NCBI GenBank assembly: GCA_937925695.1
Contig: CALAMD010000021.1
Location: forward strand, 1-23,671
DNA length: 23,671 nucleotides
Direction of reading: 5' to 3'
From: an uncultured Bacillaceae bacterium
GTDB taxonomy: Bacteria > Bacillota > Bacilli > Bacillales > Amphibacillaceae
The notes under the pieces were generated by a model. It saw only the letters and a list, made by a program, of their open reading frames with translations, searched no databases and was not told where the DNA came from. Positions 16,178 to 23,671 of the stretch are shown piece by piece. Position numbers and translations under genes: made by a program. Within the stretch, counting starts at the first letter, position 1. Each line of letters starts with the position of its first letter.

Positions 16178-16777
16178 ATGACACTCGTAATTGGTTTGAC
16201 CGGCGGAATTGCCACAGGGAAAAGTACGGTAACCAAGATGATGAAAAGGCTAGGAGTACCTGTTATCGATGCCGATCAAATTGCCAGACAGGTTGTTGAG
16301 CCAGGTAGGAGTGCTTACCAAGCGGTAATCAAGCAATTTGGTGAAGACATCCTCCTAGAGAATGGTCAGATTAATCGACCGAAACTTGGAAGTATTGTTT
16401 TCGCAGATAAAGAAAAAAGAGAGCAGTTAAATCAGATTGTGCATCCCGCTGTACGGCAAGAAATGCTTCAATTAAGGGATCAATATATCGAACGAGGGGT
16501 TAAATCAGTCGTCTTAGATATACCTTTGTTATTTGAAAGTAAATTAACGAATATGGTTGATAAAGTCATCGTTGTTTATGTGCCAAAACAGCTTCAGCTA
16601 AAGCGTCTTATCAACCGGGATAAATTTACCGAGCCGGAAGCATTACAACGAATAGACGCCCAATTGCCGACAATCGAAAAAGCAAAACAAGCTGATGCTG
16701 TGATTGATAATCGCTATACGAAAGAAAACACTTTTCTGCAATTAAAATATATCCTACAACAGTGGCAAGCAATCTAG
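16178..16777 (+). CDS. coaE: Dephospho-CoA kinase
   Basis: CoaE phosphorylates the 3'-hydroxyl of dephospho-CoA with ATP, the last step of CoA synthesis. It is 199 residues, normal for the family. The P-loop GLTGGIATGKST lies at residues 6-17, followed by VIDADQIARQVVEPG (the DAD substrate motif), HPAVRQEM, VLDIPLLFES and the lid/adenine region around INRDKFTEPEALQRI. Its ribosome site GGAG lies inside the end of mutM, and the genes are two bases apart. In B. subtilis ytaF sits between mutM and coaE and gapB and speD follow coaE; none of these is present here. Confidence 0.95.
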   Translation: MTLVIGLTGGIATGKSTVTKMMKRLGVPVIDADQIARQVVEPGRSAYQAVIKQFGEDILLENGQINRPKLGSIVFADKEKREQLNQIVHPAVRQEMLQLRDQYIERGVKSVVLDIPLLFESKLTNMVDKVIVVYVPKQLQLKRLINRDKFTEPEALQRIDAQLPTIEKAKQADAVIDNRYTKENTFLQLKYILQQWQAI

Positions 16778-16952
16778 CTTTAAAGAAAATAACAATCTTT
16801 TGCTAGGTATTTTTTAAGATTAGGGAAATTAGCGAAAACATGTTAAAATAATAGTAATTGTAAATCGTTACGAGACGATCAACTATTCTTTAATATACGG
16901 AAAGCTACGAACTGAAAATATGATAGATTATTGATAATGAGGTGTTAATTCG

Positions 16953-17333
16953 ATGAATTTTGGTCAAAAATTAAGAAAGTATTTTGGCAAACATGCAGAA
17001 ACAAGAGATGATCATTATGATCCTGAATTAAAATCAAATTATTATCGAACAACAAAAGAAAAAGGATTAGAAACGTTAGAAAATCTATTTAAAAACTCTC
17101 AAGAGTATAAATTTAATTCTATTTCGAAATCCCATGGTGAGATTAGTGTCATTAAAACAAAAGGTAGAAAAGCATTTATCGTAGCAACGGTGATTATGGT
17201 AAGACCATACCGTACTGCAATTGACTTTTCTGTGACAACGGAATCTATTCTACCGTTTGATTTTGGCTACAGTTCAAAATTGATTCAACAACTCTATGAG
17301 AAAATCAATAAAGAGTTAGAACTGATTAAATAA
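16953..17333 (+). CDS. Small cytosolic protein of unknown function
   Basis: This is a 126-residue soluble protein with no signal peptide or membrane helix. It begins with a basic amphipathic stretch (MNFGQKLRKYFGKHAET), then a short region with DDHYDPELKSNYYRT, and a C-terminal half that looks like alternating strands (GEISVIKTKGRKAFIVATVI, RTAIDFSVTTES) and a final helix. It resembles an uncharacterised cytosolic protein family of Bacillaceae that I recall only loosely; I cannot give a function. Ribosome site GAGGTG lies before the ATG, and base use matches its neighbours, so it is very likely a real gene. The 175-base gap before it (16778-16952) holds a TTAAAATAAT stretch that could be a -10, but no clear -35 or terminator. 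nrdR follows 49 bases later. Confidence 0.75.
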   Translation: MNFGQKLRKYFGKHAETRDDHYDPELKSNYYRTTKEKGLETLENLFKNSQEYKFNSISKSHGEISVIKTKGRKAFIVATVIMVRPYRTAIDFSVTTESILPFDFGYSSKLIQQLYEKINKELELIK

Positions 17334-17382
17334 TGATTGATAAAATTTGTAATTTGTTATTGCGAGAACGGGGTTGACTAAA

Positions 17383-17850
17383 TTGAAATGCACAAATTGT
17401 CAATATAAAAGTACAAAAGTTCTTGATTCCCGACCGGTTGAAGAAGGTAAAGCTGTAAGACGGAGGCGTGAGTGTGAATCCTGTGGATTTCGCTTCACTA
17501 CATTTGAACGGATCGATCAATTACCGCTCATCGTCATTAAAAAAGATGGGACAAGGCAAGAATTTAATCGTGAAAAAATCACTCGTGGTTTGATTAAAGC
17601 ATGTGAAAAAAGACCGGTACCATTAGAAACAATTGAAAAGCTAGCAGCGGATGCTGAGAAAAAGATTCGCGATATTGGGACCCCTGAGGTTGAGAGTAAG
17701 GAAATTGGCGAGATCGTTATGGACTTACTCGTTGAAGTCGATGATGTCGCTTATGTACGTTTTGCCTCAGTTTACCGTCAATTTAAAGACATCACCGTAT
17801 TTTTAGAAGAATTAAAAGAATTGATCGACCGAGATCAAACTAGCCGATGA
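17383..17850 (+). CDS. nrdR: Transcriptional repressor NrdR
   Basis: NrdR senses dATP/ATP and represses ribonucleotide reductase genes by binding NrdR boxes. The start is placed at TTG 17383, giving MKCTNCQYKSTKVLDSR, 155 residues. This matches the usual MKCPxC beginning, and the GAACGGGG purine run ends nine bases upstream. A start at TTG 17374 would have no spacing to the ribosome site. The zinc ribbon is complete (C3, C6, C31, C34), with RRRREC in between, and is followed by an ATP-cone (about 49-139) with KKDGTRQEFNREKITRGLIKACEKRP and VRFASVYRQFKDI. It sits directly before dnaB-dnaI, as in B. subtilis, linking dNTP supply to replication start. No nrd genes or NrdR boxes are in the window. 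Confidence 0.95.
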   Translation: MKCTNCQYKSTKVLDSRPVEEGKAVRRRRECESCGFRFTTFERIDQLPLIVIKKDGTRQEFNREKITRGLIKACEKRPVPLETIEKLAADAEKKIRDIGTPEVESKEIGEIVMDLLVEVDDVAYVRFASVYRQFKDITVFLEELKELIDRDQTSR

Positions 17851-17885
17851 AATCCTAAATAATTCATTAATAAGGATGATTTTCT

Positions 17886-19226
17886 TTGAACTTTTTAGGA
17901 AAAATTTTACCTTCAGAAGGATATTACGTTCAAATAAATGGAAATCTACCAGTAGATTATGCCATATCGCTTACCCATTTATACCAGCCATTGATAGGCA
18001 TGGAAGCGATCACGCTTTATCAGACCCTGTTACATGAAATTGACATTCAACCTAAAGACTCGCTACAAACCCATCACACATTGATGAATTATTTGAATTT
18101 GCCTTTAGATCAAATCTATGAGGCACGGCTAAAACTCGAAGGTATTGGGCTATTGCAAACTTATGAAAATGACGGCCAAGCCGTTAAATCATATACATAC
18201 GTGTTACAAAGTCCATTTTCACCGAATGATTTCTTTAAGGATGCCATGCTATCTGAACTTCTTTATCATCATATTGGGGAAAACAAATTCACCTTACTTA
18301 AAGAACGATTTTTTCAAGAACAACAAAAGGAAACAAAGGGAAAAAACATTACTACAGCCTTTCATGATGTGTTTCAAACTTTTGAACCGTCCCCAAATGT
18401 ACAACAGGGACAACCTGTAGTCGAACAAGAGGTTGTGACTCATCAACCTTCGCTAGATTTTACATGGATGGAATCGATGCTGCAGAGTCGCATGATCGAT
18501 GCTAACAAAGTACTTACTGTCGAAAATAGAAAGTTAATTACGGATATGATGTTGTTGTATGATTTAACATCTCTAGAAATTGAGAAGGCTGTCCTCTGGG
18601 CTTTAACTGAGGAAAATGTCCTTGATCAAGAAGAATTTAAAGTCGCTTGTCACGATATGTTTAAAGTAAAAAATAAACAACGTCCAATAAAATTAGTCAT
18701 GCAACGACAAACAACAACGCAGCCACAACAAGAACAACAAGTCCCAAAAACGAAAGAAGAGAAGTTAATTCAACGTTTAGAAACCATTTCACCGAAACAA
18801 TTGTTAGAAGATCTTTCTAACGGCAACCAAGCTTCCGAACAGGATATGAAAATAATTCGTGATGTCATGACGAGCCAGGGATTACCGCAACCGGTTATGA
18901 ATGTGCTTATCCATTATGTTTTATTACAATCGAATATGCGATTGTCCAAAGCATACATGGAGAAAATCGCCAGTCATTGGTCAAGGGCCAATTTAAAAAC
19001 GGCAAGGGAAGCGATGACCTTCGCGAAAAAAGAAATTGAACAAGCCCAGAAAAAAGCAAAACGAAGAACGAATTATCGTCAACCAAGATCTAACGAAGTG
19101 ATACCTGAATGGTTTAAAGAGCGTCGCCAAAAGCCTTCAAAAGCAAAGACGAAAAAGAATGATCCTAAACTAGAGCAAGAGCGTGAAAAATTAGCTTCAC
19201 TTATTCGGCAGTTTGCTGAAGAATAA
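17886..19226 (+). CDS. dnaB: Replication initiation and membrane attachment protein DnaB (helicase co-loader)
   Basis: In Firmicutes DnaB (not the E. coli helicase) works with DnaD and DnaI to load the replicative helicase DnaC at oriC and at restart sites, and is linked to the membrane. The 446-residue product is slightly shorter than the roughly 470 residues of B. subtilis. The N-terminal third is winged-helix-like (YAISLTHLYQPLIGMEAITL, LEGIGLLQTYENDG). A Gln- and Lys-rich linker lies at about residues 275-295, and a conserved DnaB/DnaD-type C-terminal helical region contains PVMNVLIHYVLLQSNMRLSK and YMEKIASHW, ending in a basic tail. It starts with TTG, with AAGGATG (17872-17878) upstream. 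dnaI follows after 18 bases. Confidence 0.92.
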   Translation: MNFLGKILPSEGYYVQINGNLPVDYAISLTHLYQPLIGMEAITLYQTLLHEIDIQPKDSLQTHHTLMNYLNLPLDQIYEARLKLEGIGLLQTYENDGQAVKSYTYVLQSPFSPNDFFKDAMLSELLYHHIGENKFTLLKERFFQEQQKETKGKNITTAFHDVFQTFEPSPNVQQGQPVVEQEVVTHQPSLDFTWMESMLQSRMIDANKVLTVENRKLITDMMLLYDLTSLEIEKAVLWALTEENVLDQEEFKVACHDMFKVKNKQRPIKLVMQRQTTTQPQQEQQVPKTKEEKLIQRLETISPKQLLEDLSNGNQASEQDMKIIRDVMTSQGLPQPVMNVLIHYVLLQSNMRLSKAYMEKIASHWSRANLKTAREAMTFAKKEIEQAQKKAKRRTNYRQPRSNEVIPEWFKERRQKPSKAKTKKNDPKLEQEREKLASLIRQFAEE

Positions 19227-19244
19227 AATACAAGGATGATTTTC

Positions 19245-20180
19245 ATGAAACCAGTCCAATCTTCATTACAAAAATGGATGCGTGAAAATACGAACTTTCA
19301 AGAAAGACATGCGAAAATTAAACAAGAGGTATTAAATGACCCTGAGATCAAGCAATTCTTAACCCAGTATCCACATTTAACTGAAGAAGAAATTGATAAA
19401 AGTTTACCTAAACTCTATGAATATAAAACCCAATCAAAACAATGTGCCCATTGTGCATCATTTCATGGGTGTAAAAATATTTTACAAGGATACTCACCGA
19501 TTTTACGGGTAGAAAATAATGAAATTCATCTTTACTATGAGAAATGCCCATCAAGAATTGCATATGAACAAGAAGAACAGCAACGTCATCTCATTAAAAG
19601 TTTGTACATGCCTCAAGAGATATTAGATGCATCCATTGGCGATATTTATGATGATCCTGATCGGAGTGAAGCGGTAGTAGAATTATTATCCTTTATTGAG
19701 GAAGCTAAATCAGGTCTTCCAGCTAAAGGTCTTTACTTCTATGGTCCCTTTGGTGTTGGGAAAACTTATCTTCTCGGCGCCTTAGCGAATCGACTAAAAA
19801 CGTATCACATATCATCGATGCTAATATATATGCCTGAATTTGTTAGAAGTATAAAAGATTCGCTACAAGATAATACCGTTAATGAAAAAATTGCCTATTT
19901 TAAAGAAGTAGACGTGTTAATGTTAGATGATATAGGTGCTGAAACCCAGTCTGCTTGGTTTCGTGATGAAGTGTTAGGCTCAATTTTACAGTATCGGATG
20001 ATGGAGAAAAAACCAACTTTTTTCACATCGAATTATAGTCTGAAACAATTAGAGAAACACTTAGCCATTACAACGCGTGGTGGTGTCGAAGAAGTAAAAG
20101 CGGGAAGAATCATCGAACGGATACGCCAAGTCAGTAAAGAAGTACCTGTATTTGGTGTCAATCGTCGTGATGAATCATAA
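19245..20180 (+). CDS. dnaI: Primosomal protein DnaI (helicase loader ATPase)
   Basis: DnaI is an AAA+ ATPase that binds and loads the replicative helicase onto DNA, the counterpart of E. coli DnaC. The start at ATG 19245 gives 311 residues, equal to B. subtilis DnaI, with AAGGATG (19232-19238) six bases upstream; the ATG at 19236 overlaps that site and is rejected. The N-terminal helicase-binding domain carries a zinc site (C67, C70, C76, C101 are candidates). The C-terminal ATPase has Walker A GPFGVGKT (167-174), Walker B VLMLDDIG (about 224-231), sensor I FFTSNYS and an arginine-rich end (GRIIERIRQV). It is the last gene of nrdR-dnaB-dnaI and is followed by a terminator. Confidence 0.96.
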   Translation: MKPVQSSLQKWMRENTNFQERHAKIKQEVLNDPEIKQFLTQYPHLTEEEIDKSLPKLYEYKTQSKQCAHCASFHGCKNILQGYSPILRVENNEIHLYYEKCPSRIAYEQEEQQRHLIKSLYMPQEILDASIGDIYDDPDRSEAVVELLSFIEEAKSGLPAKGLYFYGPFGVGKTYLLGALANRLKTYHISSMLIYMPEFVRSIKDSLQDNTVNEKIAYFKEVDVLMLDDIGAETQSAWFRDEVLGSILQYRMMEKKPTFFTSNYSLKQLEKHLAITTRGGVEEVKAGRIIERIRQVSKEVPVFGVNRRDES

Positions 20181-20221
20181 CGAAATACATCTTTAATACG
20201 TTATAAGGAATTTTAAAGCAT

Positions 20222-20262
20222 AACATGGTTTCGTGGGTGACGAAATCATGTTTTTGTTTTTT
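20222..20262 (+). terminator. Terminator of nrdR-dnaB-dnaI
   Basis: AACATGGTTTCGT (20222-20234) pairs with ACGAAATCATGTT (20240-20252) over 13 base pairs with one G-U and a GGGTG loop, and is followed by TTTTGTTTTTT. It lies 41 bases after the dnaI stop. Confidence 0.88.
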
Positions 20263-20394
20263 AGCAGGATAAACTGTTATGATGCCAAGCAACACGATTC
20301 ATGCATCAAAAAATTTGGCTTCTCAAAGGATATTGTTCGAATGTATTTACGGTTAAAGCCTTACACCCTCGGCAAATTTGTTTCAGTGATTTAT

Positions 20395-20423
20395 ACATTA
20401 TTTTCATTTTCTATCCATATAAT
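20395..20423 (+). promoter_or_regulatory. Possible ytxC promoter
   Basis: A perfect TATAAT (20418-20423) lies 36 bases before the proposed ytxC start, but the bases at the -35 distance (ACATTA, 20395-20400) are a poor sigma-A match. The extended string CATATAAT (20416-20423) differs at one defined position from the sigma-E -10 consensus CATACAnT, with an AT-rich CATTATT near the -35. Sporulation control is therefore an alternative. The rest of 20263-20394 holds nothing I recognise. Confidence 0.3.
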
Positions 20424-20459
20424 GTAACAGTTTGGTTGTGAATGAGGGTGATGTCATTA

Positions 20460-21314
20460 ATGGAGGTATATTTTGAATGTGAAAAAGAGGTCGTAACATT
20501 TTGTGAAAATTTATTTCGTTACAACAAACAAATTGAGTTGAATTGGAAAATACATGAGGAATGGGGGAATCAGTTACAGTTTATCGAACAAGCCATCAAT
20601 CATGATACAGTTCAATCAATGGCAAAAGCGATGGCTGATGTATTTATCGAACATCGATTAGCCAATTGGCTGAAAACGATCATTAAAGAAAAATATTATT
20701 ATACAGATGAAGATGAGATAGATAGAATTCTGGAATTAACATATTGGATTTATCAAGAAGCAGATTTACATACACCATATTTTAAAAATATACCGAGCCC
20801 AAGTAAACTGTTACAACATCTATTTATGAAAAACACTGATCAAGTAACGACGATTCATTTTGATTCAATTGTTCAATTTAGGTTACAATCTTTTAAAAAT
20901 ATCTTAATTGAATTTGTCGGTTTAGCCATTGATGAATTTAAACAGGAAGAAGACCATCAAGCCTTTGTTGATATGTTACGAAAATATATCGCTAAAAAAG
21001 AATCAAATCATAAAGAGATCCATGTTCTTCAAGGAAAGGATTTCACGTTTTTTAATGAAAACGGAAAAAAGTTTTCAAACATTGAGTTACGAAGGATGAT
21101 CCATGAAGAACCATTATATATTGTTGGTTTAGATGTAGAGGAGTTGAATTTAGCACCGTTAATTGCCATTGCACCAAAAAAGATTACCATTTATGGTGAT
21201 AATCCATCAGAACCAAAAACATTGACAGTGATCAATGTTTTTCAGGAACGGGTTGTCTTTGAACCATCCCATCGTTTTCCATTTCCCCATGCTTTGGGTC
21301 GTAATAATTCATAA
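20460..21314 (+). CDS. ytxC: YtxC-like putative sporulation protein
   Basis: This is a protein of 284 residues at the usual position of ytxC, between dnaI and thrS. The family is annotated as putatively sporulation-linked, but its biochemical role is unknown. It is soluble and rich in charged residues, with helical segments in the first two thirds (for example SMAKAMADVFIEHRLANWLK and a DEDEIDRILELTYWIYQEAD region) and a strand-rich C-terminal part (NEEPLYIVGLDVEEL-like sequence, APKKITIYGD, KTLTVINVFQERVVF). ATG 20460 is preferred because AGGGTGAT (20446-20453), a good match to the ribosome-site core, lies seven bases upstream. ATGs at 20442 and 20451 lie before or on that site. The assignment rests mainly on position and general character, since I recall the family sequence only partly. 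Confidence 0.75.
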   Translation: MEVYFECEKEVVTFCENLFRYNKQIELNWKIHEEWGNQLQFIEQAINHDTVQSMAKAMADVFIEHRLANWLKTIIKEKYYYTDEDEIDRILELTYWIYQEADLHTPYFKNIPSPSKLLQHLFMKNTDQVTTIHFDSIVQFRLQSFKNILIEFVGLAIDEFKQEEDHQAFVDMLRKYIAKKESNHKEIHVLQGKDFTFFNENGKKFSNIELRRMIHEEPLYIVGLDVEELNLAPLIAIAPKKITIYGDNPSEPKTLTVINVFQERVVFEPSHRFPFPHALGRNNS

Positions 21315-21332
21315 TCTTTGTTCATATTTTGT

Positions 21333-21361
21333 TTGCATTTTTAGGTGATGATCGTTATAAT
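21333..21361 (+). promoter_or_regulatory. thrS promoter
   Basis: TTGCAT (21333-21338) is followed after 17 bases by a perfect TATAAT (21356-21361). The start near 21368 lies about 35 bases before the T-box stem I, the normal layout. No terminator separates ytxC from it, so ytxC transcripts may also enter the T-box. Confidence 0.6.
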
Positions 21362-21401
21362 ACTTTTAGCATAAATGAAATAATAACTGATCAGTGATGA
21401 T

Positions 21402-21648
21402 AAGGACACCATTATTTGTCACTGTATAGCCAAGAGAGGGAAGTCATAGGCTGAAAACTTCCTCTATACACCAAATAATGACCACCTTTGAACTCTATTA
21501 TTGAACTGTTAGTAAATAATAGCGTTACATTCGCGTTAAGAATGAACAAGCTAATGACGCTGTTGTTTTATGCGTTGTTAGGAAAAAGGGTGGAACCACG
21601 AAGATATGCTCGTCCCTTTGCTATTATGGCAAAGAGATGGGCTTTTTT
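21402..21648 (+). promoter_or_regulatory. T-box riboswitch of thrS, threonine specifier ACC
   Basis: A T-box leader senses uncharged tRNA and lets transcription pass when it is bound. The conserved T-box AAGGGTGGAACCACG ends at 21600. Stem I is seen as AAGG/CCTT (21402-21405 with 21485-21488), a perfect CATTATTTG/CAAATAATG (21410-21418 with 21472-21480) and GTATAG/CTATAC (21424-21429 with 21464-21469), then GGAAGT/ACTTCC. The specifier codon on the 3' side of the internal loop is ACC (Thr, 21481-21483), followed by A. Stem III is CTAATGACGC/GCGTTGTTAG (21551-21560 with 21572-21581). Antiterminator pairs are AAAGGG and ACG with CGTCCCTTT (21611-21619), leaving a TGGAACC bulge that would pair with the tRNA acceptor end. 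The competing terminator is GCTCGTCCCTTTGC/GCAAAGAGATGGGC (21608-21621 with 21629-21642), then TTTTTT. Confidence 0.95.
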
Positions 21649-21679
21649 AATGGAAAAAAATGAAAGGAAGGTACTAATC

Positions 21680-23614
21680 ATGGCAACAATTGAGATTATT
21701 TTCCCTGATGGAGCAAAGAAAGAATTTCCACAAGGAACAACTGGTGAAGATATTGCCGGCTCAATTTCACCAGGGTTAAAAAAACAAGCTTTAGCCATTA
21801 AGCTTGATGAACAGTTAGTTGATTTAAGAACACCTTTACAGCAAGGTGGCACGATTCAAATTATTACGTATCGCGATCAAGAAGGCATTGACATTATGCG
21901 TCATTCGACAGCCCACGTCCTAGCGCAAGCGATTAAACGTTTGTATAAGGATGTTAAATTCGGGGTAGGTCCTGTTATCGAAGAGGGCTTCTATTACGAT
22001 ATCGATACAGAACATACAATTACCCCTGACGATTTACCAAAAATCGAAAAAGAAATGCAGCGAATCATTGATGAGAATTTAGAAATCAAACGGGTAGAAG
22101 TGACAAGAGAAGAAGCGATCGAAAGGTTTCGCGAAATTGGTGACGATCTAAAATTAGAATTGATTGATGATATACCAGAAGATGAACAAGTTACGATTTA
22201 TGAGCAAGGTGAATTTTTCGATCTTTGCCGCGGGGTTCATGTCCCATCAACAAGTAAAATTAAAGCCTTTAAATTATTGAGTATATCTGGTGCCTACTGG
22301 CGTGGAGATAGTAACAATAAGCAACTCCAGCGTATTTACGGAACAGCTTTTGAAAAGAAAAAAGAAGTTGACGAATACTTACAAATCTTACAAGAGCGCA
22401 AAGAACGAGACCATCGCCGTCTTGGCAAAGAACTAGAACTCTTTACCATCAACCAAAAAATTGGTCAAGGTTTACCAGTCTGGCTGCCTAAAGGTGCGAC
22501 AATTAGACGGATTATCGAGCGTTATATTGTTGACTTAGAAGAAAGATTAGGCTATGACCATGTGTACACACCTGTCTTAGGTAGTAAAGAATTGTATGAA
22601 ACAAGTGGCCATTTAGATCACTACCAAGATGATATGTTCCCGTTTATGGAAATGGATAACGAAGATTTAGTGTTACGACCGATGAATTGTCCACACCATA
22701 TGATGATTTATAAAAATAGTTTACACAGTTACCGTAATCTACCAATCCGAATTGCTGAACTCGGTTTAATGCATCGCTATGAGATGTCTGGTGCTCTTGC
22801 AGGATTACAAAGAGTTAGAGGGATGACGTTAAATGATGCCCACATTTTTGCTCGTCCTGATCAACTAAAAGATGAATTTAGACGGGTTGTCGAACTCATC
22901 CAGCGGGTCTATAAAGACTTCAATATTACTGATTATTATTTCCGTTTATCCTATCGTGATCCTAACGATAAGGAGAAATATATTGATAATGACGAGATGT
23001 GGGAACATTCCCAAGCAATGTTAAGAGAAACAATGGATGAGATGAATCTTGACTACGTAGAAGCCATTGGTGAAGCAGCATTTTATGGACCTAAATTAGA
23101 CGTTCAAGTTAAAACAGCTTTAGGCCATGATGAGACATTATCAACGGTCCAGTTAGACTATCAAATGCCAGAGAAGTTTGATTTAACGTATATTGGTGAG
23201 GATGGGAAAGAACATCGTCCAGTTGTGATTCACCGTGGTGTTGTGTCAACAATGGAACGTTTTGTTGCTTACTTGATAGAGGAGTATAAAGGGGTTTTCC
23301 CAACTTGGCTTGCACCTGTTCAAGTAAAATTAATTCCTGTTTCTTTATCAGCTCATTTGGACTTTACAAAGCAAGTAGCTGATGAGTTGATGAACCACGG
23401 TATCCGTGTTGAAGTCGATGAGCGGGATGAAAAGCTAGGTTATAAGATCCGCGAAGCTCAAACCCAGAAAATACCATTTTCACTTGTCCTTGGTGACCGA
23501 GAAATGGAAAGTGAAACGGTGAATGTTCGTCGCTATGGTGAAAAGAAAACTGAAACATTATCTATTCAAGAATTTATCTCATTCTTAGAAAAGAAGATTG
23601 CTGATAAATCTTAA
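21680..23614 (+). CDS. thrS: Threonyl-tRNA synthetase
   Basis: ThrS charges tRNA-Thr with threonine. The start is ATG 21680 (MATIEIIFPDGAKK), nine or so bases after AAGGAAGG (21664-21671). An open frame reaching back to 21488 runs through the T-box and its terminator and is not coding. The product is 644 residues, the usual length. Domains are TGS (about 1-63), the editing domain with HSTAH (75-79), the class II catalytic core with zinc ligands C337 (RPMNCPHHMM), H388 (NDAHIFARP) and H518 (VVIHRGVVSTMER), motif 2 around MHRYEMSGALAGLQRVRGM, and the C-terminal anticodon-binding domain (about 540-644) with VQVKLIPVSLSAH and LGDREMESETVNVR. It is transcribed alone, under T-box control, and closed by a terminator. 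Confidence 0.98.
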   Translation: MATIEIIFPDGAKKEFPQGTTGEDIAGSISPGLKKQALAIKLDEQLVDLRTPLQQGGTIQIITYRDQEGIDIMRHSTAHVLAQAIKRLYKDVKFGVGPVIEEGFYYDIDTEHTITPDDLPKIEKEMQRIIDENLEIKRVEVTREEAIERFREIGDDLKLELIDDIPEDEQVTIYEQGEFFDLCRGVHVPSTSKIKAFKLLSISGAYWRGDSNNKQLQRIYGTAFEKKKEVDEYLQILQERKERDHRRLGKELELFTINQKIGQGLPVWLPKGATIRRIIERYIVDLEERLGYDHVYTPVLGSKELYETSGHLDHYQDDMFPFMEMDNEDLVLRPMNCPHHMMIYKNSLHSYRNLPIRIAELGLMHRYEMSGALAGLQRVRGMTLNDAHIFARPDQLKDEFRRVVELIQRVYKDFNITDYYFRLSYRDPNDKEKYIDNDEMWEHSQAMLRETMDEMNLDYVEAIGEAAFYGPKLDVQVKTALGHDETLSTVQLDYQMPEKFDLTYIGEDGKEHRPVVIHRGVVSTMERFVAYLIEEYKGVFPTWLAPVQVKLIPVSLSAHLDFTKQVADELMNHGIRVEVDERDEKLGYKIREAQTQKIPFSLVLGDREMESETVNVRRYGEKKTETLSIQEFISFLEKKIADKS

Positions 23615-23617
23615 AAA

Positions 23618-23656
23618 GAAAAAACATCCTAAGTACGTGTGTGCTTAGGATGTTTT
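23618..23656 (+). terminator. Terminator of thrS
   Basis: AAAACATCCTAAG (23621-23633) pairs perfectly with CTTAGGATGTTTT (23644-23656), and TAC/GTG inside can add three more pairs (one G-U), leaving a GTGT loop. The T-run is short (TTTT then GTAT) and the A-rich 5' side could also end transcripts coming from the other strand. It begins a few bases after the thrS stop. Confidence 0.88.
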
Positions 23657-23671
23657 GTATGAGTAAGTTGA

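Noticed and set aside
16861..16880. Small inverted repeat ATCGT/ACGAT upstream of the 126-residue protein
   Set aside because: Five base pairs only; expected by chance and without a promoter close enough to make it an operator.
20233..20427. A 64-codon open frame after dnaI starting with GTG
   Set aside because: Its first codons lie inside the dnaI terminator hairpin, it has no ribosome site, and its composition does not look like a protein of the region.
21488..21679. N-terminal extension of thrS by 64 residues
   Set aside because: This stretch is the T-box stem III, antiterminator and terminator. MATIEI at 21680 has its own ribosome site and matches the family start.

Overview
This window is a chromosomal housekeeping segment of a low-GC, Gram-positive, probably endospore-forming Bacillaceae bacterium. 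The evidence is an AT-rich sequence, strong AGGAGG-type ribosome sites, a T-box leader, DnaB/DnaI-type helicase loading genes, YtvI and YtxC (families linked to sporulation), and a gene order that closely follows the Bacillus subtilis dnaE-to-thrS region as I know it. I cannot name the genus from this sequence. I see no rRNA, tRNA, CRISPR array, insertion sequence, prophage or sign of transfer.

Layout. 1-666 is the 3' end of dnaE. 682-5513 holds accD-accA (acetyl-CoA carboxyltransferase), pfkA and pyk (lower glycolysis and its link to fatty-acid synthesis), preceded by a sigma-A promoter and a folded leader of about 185 nt. fxsA (+) and ytvI (-) follow and converge on a shared TTAA. 7125-7431 is the divergent ytvI/citZ regulatory region, with a catabolite-repression-like site over the citZ promoter. 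7432-10892 is the TCA cluster citZ-icd-mdh, closed by a strong terminator. 11081-12460 is a PhoR-type sensor kinase that stands alone between two terminators. 12692-16777 is polA-mutM-coaE (DNA repair synthesis, oxidised-base excision, CoA synthesis). 16953-17333 is a small conserved-looking protein of unknown function. 17383-20180 is nrdR-dnaB-dnaI (dNTP supply control and replication initiation), closed by a terminator. 20460-21314 is ytxC. 21333-23656 is a complete thrS unit: promoter, T-box with an ACC specifier, gene and terminator.

The window is mostly ordinary core genome. What departs from the B. subtilis pattern is the absence of phoP next to phoR, together with a PhoR that lacks its extracytoplasmic sensor domain; the absence of ytaF, gapB, speD and ytxB from their usual places; and the structured leader of accDA, whose last hairpin abuts the ribosome-binding site. 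Several start codons were moved from the longest possible reading frame to the one supported by a ribosome site: accD 901, fxsA 5629, nrdR 17383, dnaI 19245, ytxC 20460 and thrS 21680. I found no clear candidate for a wholly new biological system here.
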